From assembly GCA_020635905.1 (NCBI GenBank), contig JACJYV010000003.1:62001-126000 (forward strand): a DNA stretch of 64,000 bases, in the 5' to 3' direction. Source of the stretch: Bacteroidia bacterium. Its GTDB lineage: Bacteria; Bacteroidota; Bacteroidia; J057; JADKCL01. This document shows, in pieces, positions 25,411 through 34,400 of the stretch; within the stretch, counting starts at the first letter, position 1, and each line of letters opens with the position of its first letter. The notes under the pieces were generated by a model. It saw only the letters and a program-made list of their open reading frames with translations, searched no databases and was not told the DNA's origin. A program made the translations under genes and the position numbers.

Positions 25411-28400
25411 ATGAACACGTTACCCGTTCGTTTTCGTTCGCTTCTGCTCTCTCTCTGCCTCATGCTGGCCTTTGCTTCGGCTGCTCAGGCCCAGCTCAGC
25501 GGGGTATTCACCATCGGGGGCACCACCCCCAGCTACACCACCTTTACCGCGGCCGTGGCCGACCTCACCCTGCAGGGCGTGAGCGGACCCGTGACCTTCA
25601 ATGTGCGCAACGGGGTGTATAACGAGCAGATTTCTATTCCGCCCATTACCGGGTCCAGCGCCACCAACACCATCACTTTCCAGAGCGAAAACCTGGATAG
25701 CTCCCTGGTGACCATGACCTTTGCGCCCGGCTCGGGCACAAACTGGGTGGTGCAGCTGAACGGGGTGAATTACGTGACTTTCCGCAAACTGACCCTCAAG
25801 TCGATCGGCAGTTCGTTTGCCACGGCGGTAAGCATCAATTCGGGATCGAATAACTGTGCCTTTCGCAATAACGTGCTGGAAGGCAATGTGACCACCAGCA
25901 CCTCCTCCAACCTGGCCGTGATCTTCGACGCTGGCACGGGCGCCAATAACCTGACCCTCGAGAAAAACGTGATCAGATACGGGTCGTACGGGATGTATCT
26001 CAACGGTCCCACGGGTCTGCAGGTGATGAAAAATGCCTTTGTGGACCAGTATTACATGGGGGCTTACCTCACCTATAATAATTCGATGCTGGTGACGGAA
26101 AATTCTGTTTCCTCCAATTCAGCTTACAGCAATTATTACGGGCTCTATGCTTCCTATTGCGACAACGACATCCAGGTAACGAAAAACAAGGTAAATATCA
26201 CCAACCAGGGGTATTACGGGATTTACCTGCAGTATTGCGACGGAAGCTCGGTTTTGAGGCAGAATATTTCCAATAACATGGTGCACATCGGGGGTACCTC
26301 AGGCAATGGCTACGGAATTTATACCAACAGCTGCACTTACCAGAACTTCTACTACAACAGCGTGAACGTAACCCGCACCTCGGGCTCCCTGAACGCGTTT
26401 ACCCAGGCCCCCACGACGGGCAGCAGCAACATCAACCTGCAAAACAACATCCTGAAATGCGACCAGGATTTTGCCATCTACATCAATCAGCCTACGGCAA
26501 TCGCCTCTTCCAACTATAACGATCTGTACACCCAGGGGGCCAATCTGGGTTACTGGAGCGGAAACCGCGCTACCCTGGCCGCCTGGCAGTCTGCCAGCGC
26601 CAAGGACAATAACTCCGTTTCCATGGACCCCATATTCCAGTCCAATTCCAACCTGCATGTGCAAAATTACCTGCTGAATAACCTGGGCTTCCCGGTGGCA
26701 GGCATCACCACGGATATCGACGGCCAGACCCGCAACGTGACCACCCCCGACATCGGGGCCGACGAGTTTACTCCCCCGGTCAACGATGCAGGCATCACGG
26801 CCATTGACCACGACCTGAGCCTCTGCACCAACTCAGACAGCGTGTATGTGACCCTGAAAAACTTTGGCAGCGCCGCCCTGACCTCGGCCACCATCAACTG
26901 GAGTGTGAACGGCACGCCCCAGACACCCTTTTCATGGACTGGCAGCCTGGCTCAGGGAGCCAGTGAAGGCCCTTTTTCGATTGGATTCTTCAATTTTGGG
27001 CTGGGCGCTCCCTACACCATTCTGGTGTGGAGCAGCAATCCCAACGGCAGCCCCGACGGCCTGAGCTTTAACGACAGCCTCAGCATCAACACCACCTACC
27101 AGGCCCTGAGCGGCACCTTTACCATTGGCGGCACCACTCCGGATTTTATCACCATCAATAACGCCGTCACGGCTCTGATCCAGGGCGGGGTGTGCGGACC
27201 TGTGGTCTTCAATATCCGCAACGGCATTTATAACGAGCAAATTTCCATCCCCACCATCGCAGGCGTGAGCCCCACCAACACCATCACCTTCCAGAGCCAG
27301 AGCCTCGACAGCTCGCTGGTGACCATGAGCTTTGCCCCCGGCGCAGGTACAAACTGGGTGGTGCAACTGAACGGCGTGTCGTATGTGACTTTCCGCAAAA
27401 TGAGCATCAAATCCATTGGAAGTTCGTATGCCACGGTGATCAATCTGGGCACAGGCTCGAATAACTGTGCATTCCGCAACAACCTGCTGGAAAGCAGCGT
27501 GACCACCAGCACCTCTTCCAACCTGGCCGTGATCCTCGACGCGGCCAGCGGAGCCAACAACCTGGTCCTGGAAAATAACCGCATCAAAAACGGCTCCTAC
27601 GGGATGTATTTCAACGGGCCGACCGGCCTGCAGGTCATGAAAAACGACTTTGTGGACCAGTATTACATGGGGATGTACCTCACCTACGACAATTCCATGG
27701 TGGTGACGGAGAATAATATTTCCTCCAATTCGGCTTACAGCAACTATTACGGTCTGTTTGCGTCCTACTGCGACAACGACATTCACGTGACCAAAAACAA
27801 GGTGAACATCACCAACCAGGGGTATTACGGGATTTACCTGCAATACTGCGACGGCACCTCGGTTTTGAGGCAGGATATTTCCAATAACATGGTACACATA
27901 GGGGGTACAACGGGTGCTGGTTACGGAATCTATCCCTACAGCTGTACCTACCAAAACTATTACTACAACAGCGTCAACATGACGCGGACTTCCACTTCGC
28001 AATATGCCTTTTTCCAGGGTCCCACCTCGGGCAGCAGCAACATCAACCTGCAAAACAACATCCTGAAATGCGACCTGGATTTTGCCATTTATATCCAGCA
28101 GCCCACCGCCATTGCCTCTTCCAACTATAACGACCTCTACACGCTGGGTGCCAACCTGGGTTACTGGAACGGCAACCGCGCCGACCTGGCTGCCTGGAAG
28201 GCAGGCAGCTCCAAGGACAATAATTCCATTTCCATTGACCCCTTATACAAGTCCAATTCCAACCTGCATGTTCAGAATTACCTGATCAATAACCTGGGCT
28301 TCCCGGTGGCCGGCATCACTACGGATATCGACGGGGAGACCCGCCACCTGACCAACCCCGACATGGGCGCAGACGAATTCACCCCTCCGGCCAATGATGC

Positions 28401-31400
28401 CGGGATCACCTCCATCGACCAGAGCATGAGCCTGTGCTCCACCTCGGACAGTGTGTATGTGACGATTAAAAACTTTGGCAGCAGCACCCTGACCTCGGCC
28501 ACCATCAATTGGAGTGTAAACGGTACGCCCCAGACACCCTTTGCCTGGACCGGCAGCCTTACTCAGGGAGCCAGCGAAGGGCCTTTCTCCATTGGATTCT
28601 TCAATTTTGGGCTGGGCACCCCCTACACCATAAACGTCTGGAGCACCAACCCCAATGGCAGCCCCGACGGCCTGAGCTATAACGACAGCCTCAGCGTCAA
28701 TTCCACTTACCAGGCGCTGAGCGGCACCTTTACCATTGGCGGCACCACACCCGACTTTGCCACCATTAATAATGCCGTCAACGCCCTGATCCAGGGCGGG
28801 GTGTGCGGACCAGTGGTCTTCAACATCCGCAACGGGGTGTATAACGAGCAGATTTCCATCCCCACCATTGCCGGCGTGAGCGCCGTCAATACCATCACTT
28901 TCCAGAGCCAGAGCCTCGACAGTTCGCTGGTGACCATGACCTTTGCCCCCGGCTCGGGTACGAACTGGGTGGTGCAGCTGAATGGCGGAGCCTATATCAC
29001 CTTCCGCAAAATGACCATCAAGTCCATCGGCAGCTCTTATGCGACAGTGATCAATCTGGGAACGGGCTCGAATAACTGTGCCTTCCGCAATAACGTGCTG
29101 GAGGGCAGCGTGACCACCAGCACCTCCACCAACCTGGCCGTGATCCTCGACGCAGGCAGCGGAGCCAATGACCTGCTGCTGGAAAACAACCTGATCAAAT
29201 ACGGCTCTTACGGGATGTTTTTCAATGGTCCTACGGGTCTGCAGGTGAAGAAAAACCATTTCCTCGACCAGTATTACACAGGAATGTACCTCAGCTATAA
29301 CAATTCCATGCTGGTCACGGAAAACCTGATCTCTTCCAATTCTGCATACAGCAATTATACGGGGCTTAATGCCTCCTACTGCGACAACGACATTCACGTG
29401 ACCAAAAACCAGGTCAGGATGTCAAATCAGGGCAATTATGGCCTTTACTTCCAGTATTGCGACGGGACTTCCGTGCTGAGACAGGACATTTCCAATAACA
29501 TGGTCCACATTGGTGGAACTACAGGCGCGGGTTACGGTATTTATCCCTATAGCTGTACCTACCAGAATTATAATTACAACAGCGTAAACATGACCCGGAC
29601 CTCCACTTTGCAATACGCCTTCTTCCAGGGTCCGACCTCGGGTAGCAGCAACATCAACCTGCAAAACAACATCCTGAGATGTGAATCGGATTTTGCCATT
29701 TACATCCAGCAATCTACCGCCATTGCCTCTTCCAACTATAACGACCTTTACTCTACGGGTGCCAACCTGGGTTACTGGAACGGTAACCGCACCGACCTGG
29801 CCGCCTGGAAGGCGGGCAGCTCCAAAGACAATAACTCTGTCTCGATTGACCCCATTTTCCAGTCCAATTCCAACCTCCACGTACAGAATTACCTGATCGA
29901 CAATCTGGGCTTCCCCGTGGCAGGCATCTCCACCGACATCGACGGTCAAAGCCGCAACCTGACCACTCCCGACATGGGCGCAGACGAGTTCAGCTCCCCG
30001 GTAAATGATGCGGGCATTACCTCCATCGACCGGGATATGACTCTGTGCGCCTCCTCTGACAGCGTATTTGTGACCCTGAAAAACTACGGAACTTCCACTC
30101 TGACCAGCGCCACGATAAACTGGAGCGTGAACGGGGTTACCCAAACTCCCTTTGCCTGGACAGGCAGCCTGGCACAGGGCAATTCTGAAGGGCCCTTCTC
30201 TGTGGGATTCTACAACTTCAATCTGGGCGTACCCTACACCGTGCATGTATGGACCACCGCACCCAATGGCGGCTCAGAAGGATTTTCCTATAACGACACG
30301 GCTTCCATTTTCACCACCTACCAGGCCATGGCGGGCACCTACACCATTGGTGGTACCACGCCTGATTTTGCCACCTTCACTGCTGCCACCAACTCCCTGA
30401 TTCAGTCGGGTGTGTGCGGACCTGTAACCTTCAACGTACGCAACGGAGTTTATAACGAGCAAATCAGCCTGGTCCCCTTTTACGGATCATCTGCCACCAA
30501 TACCGTGACTTACCAGGGCCAAAGCGGGGACAGTACTGCGGTAATCCTCACCTTTACGCCTGCCTCCGGAAATAATTACACCGTGAAGTTTGACGGGGCC
30601 GATTATGTCACTTTCCGCAAAATGACCATCCGCTCGATTGGCAGCAGCTACTCTCTGGCCGTTCACCTCAACGGGAATTCCCATGACATCACATTAGCCA
30701 ATAACGTACTGGAAGGAACCAATTCCCCCAGTACTTCCACCTCTCAGGCTGTTATTCTCTCTTCGCAATTGGGGTGTGAAAATTTTCAAATTCTGAACAA
30801 CGTGATCAAAAACGGGTCTTACGGCGCCTATGTTGCAAACATAAGCGGACTTCTGATTAAGGGGAATAAGCTTACCGGCCAGTACTACATGGGGATTTAC
30901 CTGGATACGAATCCCTCCATGGTGTTCACGGAAAATGAAATCGAGCAAACCACAGCCTATTCCGGTTTCTATGGGATGTTTGCTTACGCCTGTCATAATG
31001 ACATCCAGATCACCAAAAACAAGATCAATATCCCTGTAAATGGTTACCGGGGAATGTATTTTCAAAGCTGTAACGGTACTTCCAGCCTGAGACAGAATAT
31101 TTCAAATAACTTCATCCACCTGGGCGGCGCGGGATCTGGTTACGCAATTTATATTACCACCGCGACCTACCAGAATTATTTCTACAACAGTTTTAATAAT
31201 ACCCAGACCAGCCCAAGTAACTACGGGTTTTTCCTTCAGATGACTTCGGGATCCTCGAATATCAACCTGCAGAATAATATTTTCAGTTCTGTTAATGGCT
31301 ATGCTATCTATATCAATCAGTCGAGTGCCATCGCCTCTTCCAATTATAATGACCTTTACACCACCGGCACTTACCTGGGCTACTGGAACGGGAACAGGAC

Positions 31401-34400
31401 AGATCTGGCGGCCTGGAAAGCAGCCAGTTCCAAGGACAATAATTCCATTTCAATTGATCCCCTCTTCCAGTCCAATTCCAATCTTCATACCCAGAATTAC
31501 CTGATTGATAACCTGGGCTTCCCCGTGGCCGGGATCACTACCGACATTGACAACCAGACCCGCAACATCCTGACCCCTGATATGGGCGCCGACGAATGGA
31601 CCACCCCGGTGCACGATGCAGGTATTTTGGCTATAGACCAGAATGCCACCCTGTGCGCCAGTTCTGACTCGGTGTATGTGACGGTGAAAAACTTCGGATC
31701 CGCCACCCTGAACTCGGTAACCGTAAACTGGTCGGTGAACGGGGTAACCCAGACTCCCTATGCCTGGAACGGATCGCTCAACCAGGGTTCCACCGACGCC
31801 AACCTCTCCATCGGGGCCTACAACTTTGTGCTGGGCGTGCCCTATACCATCCATGTCTGGACCAGCAACCCCAACGGCAACCCCGAGGGGCTGAGTTATA
31901 ACGATACCTCTTCCATTGTCTCGGCCTACATGGCCATGGAGGGCACCTACACCATCGGCGGCACCACCCCTGATTTTGCCACCTTCAATACTGCGGTGAC
32001 CGCGCTGGTGCAGGCCGGGGTATGCGGACCCGTCGTATTCAATGTGCGGAGCGGGGTCTATAACGAGCAGGTTTCCATCGGTCAGGTGGCAGGCGTATCC
32101 GCGTTCAACACCGTGACCTTCCAGTCTCAGGCCGGCGACAGTACGGCCGTAATCCTGACCTACACCCCATCTTCCGGGTCAAATTACACCGTAAGGTTCA
32201 ACGGAGCTGATTACATCACCTTCCGCCAGATCAATATCCGGTCGGTGGGAAGCTCCTACGCCACCGCGGTGGATTTATTGAATGCCTCCACCAATATCAC
32301 CCTGGAGAATAACATCCTCGAGGGAAGCACCACCACCTCTTCCTCGACCAACTTTGCGGTGGTTTATGTAATCGGTGCAAGTAATGACAATTTGGTGATC
32401 CGGAATAATGTGATAAAAAATGGAAGTCAGGGAATTTACTCCAGCTCCAATTTTGAGGGAGGAATTATCCAAAACAACTCCTTTCAAAACCAGTATAGTG
32501 CGGGTATCCAGGTAAATAGCGTTAATGCGCTGAAAGTCAAGGACAATACCCTGACCACCAATACCACTTATTCCTCTTATTACGGTATCTATGTGTTAAG
32601 CGGCACCAATAACCTGGCTGTGACCGGAAATAATATCCAGATACCGGGTTCGGGCGCAGGGGGAATTTACATTTACCAATGCAACGGAACCTCTGTTTTG
32701 CGGGGATTGATCGCCAATAACTTTGTTTCTATTGGAGGCGCTTCCGGAACGGCCTACGGAATTCAGGTTTACAACAGCAGTTACCATGATTTCTACTACA
32801 ACAGTGTAAACATTTACCGTCCGTCAGGCACCAATTACGCCTTCTTTCAGACCACGACTTCCGGCTCATCCAACCTAAGGCTGCAAAACAACATTTTCCA
32901 GGGCACCTCCTTTGCCATTTACGTTTCGCAGCCCACCGCCATCGTTTCCAGTAATTATAATAACCTCTTCACCACCGGCGCCAACCTGGGCTACTGGAAC
33001 GGCAACCGGACCAACCTGGCTGCCTGGCAGTCTGCCAGCGCCAAAGACAATAACTCTGTCTCAGTGAATGCCGGATTTATTTCCAATACCGACCTGCATA
33101 CCTGCTCGGCATCCCTGGAAAGCAAAGGATTCCCCGTAAGCGGCATTACGGCCGACATCGACGGCAATCCGCGCAGCCTGACCACCCCCGACATCGGAGC
33201 GGATGAATTTACCGGGGTGGTGACCGTGGATCTGGGTGCCGATACCACCGTGTGCGACACCCTGGTGCTGGATGCGGGCCCCATTGGCACCAACTACCTC
33301 TGGAGCACGGGCGCCACTTCCCAGACCCTTTCTGTGACCGTGAGCGGCAATTACTGGGTGGATGTATCCAATGCCTGCGGCACCGACCGCGACACCATTT
33401 CGGTTACCGCCCAGCCCTTCCTGAGTGTGGATCTGGGTAATGATACGGCCATCTGCTCGGGCAACAGCCTGGTCCTCGACGCCGGAAACCTTGGCTCCAC
33501 CTACCTGTGGTCCACCGGGGCCACCAGCAAAACCATTACCGTATCCACCAGCAGCAATTACCACGTGACCGTGAGTAACGGAAGCTGCTCCGGATCAGAC
33601 ACAGTCGCTGTATCCGTGGTTTCTGCACCCGTAGCCAGCTTTACTGCGGGCGGTCCCACCACCTTCTGCGCCGGTGGTTCGGTGCTCTTCACCTCCACCA
33701 ATGCCTCCGGCAACCAGTGGTACAAAAACGGAACTCCCATTTCGGGAGCCACCGCCCAGACCTACAGCGCCACCACGGCCGGCAATTACAGCCTGGAAGT
33801 GGATAACGGAGCCTGCTCCGACTTCTCCACCTCCACCGCGGTCACGGTGAATGCTTTGCCCAGCGTAAGCGCAGGCGGCAGCGCCACCATCTGCTCCGGC
33901 AACTCCACCACCCTGTCTGGTTCCGGCGGACCCAGCTGGTCCTGGACCCCGGCCACCGGACTGAGCGCCACCAACATCCCCAACCCAACCGCCAATCCGG
34001 TTACCACCACCACCTACACCCTGACCGTCACCGACGGTAACGGCTGTACCAACTCAGCCCAGACCACGGTCACCGTGAATCCCACCCCGACCGCCAATGC
34101 CGGCAACGACGTGACCATCCTGCCCGGCAACAGCACCACCCTGACCGGATCGGCCACCGGCGGCAGCGGAGGTTACACCTACAACTGGAATCCCGGCGGG
34201 TCAGGCAACCAGTTTTTCACCGTATCGCCCACCGTTACCACCACCTACGTGCTGACCGTCATTGATGCGAGCGGCTGTATCGACCACGACACGGTGATCG
34301 TCAATGTTTCCAGCAACCCGATTGCCCTGAATGCCACTGGCAGCGCCACCATTTGCAGTGGAAATTCCACCAGCATCAGCGCCTCCGCCACCGGCGGCAC

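Noticed and set aside
25206..25463. 85-codon minus-strand frame over the leader of the giant gene
   Set aside because: It is antisense to the signal-peptide region, has no recognisable motif, and is only a chance opening.
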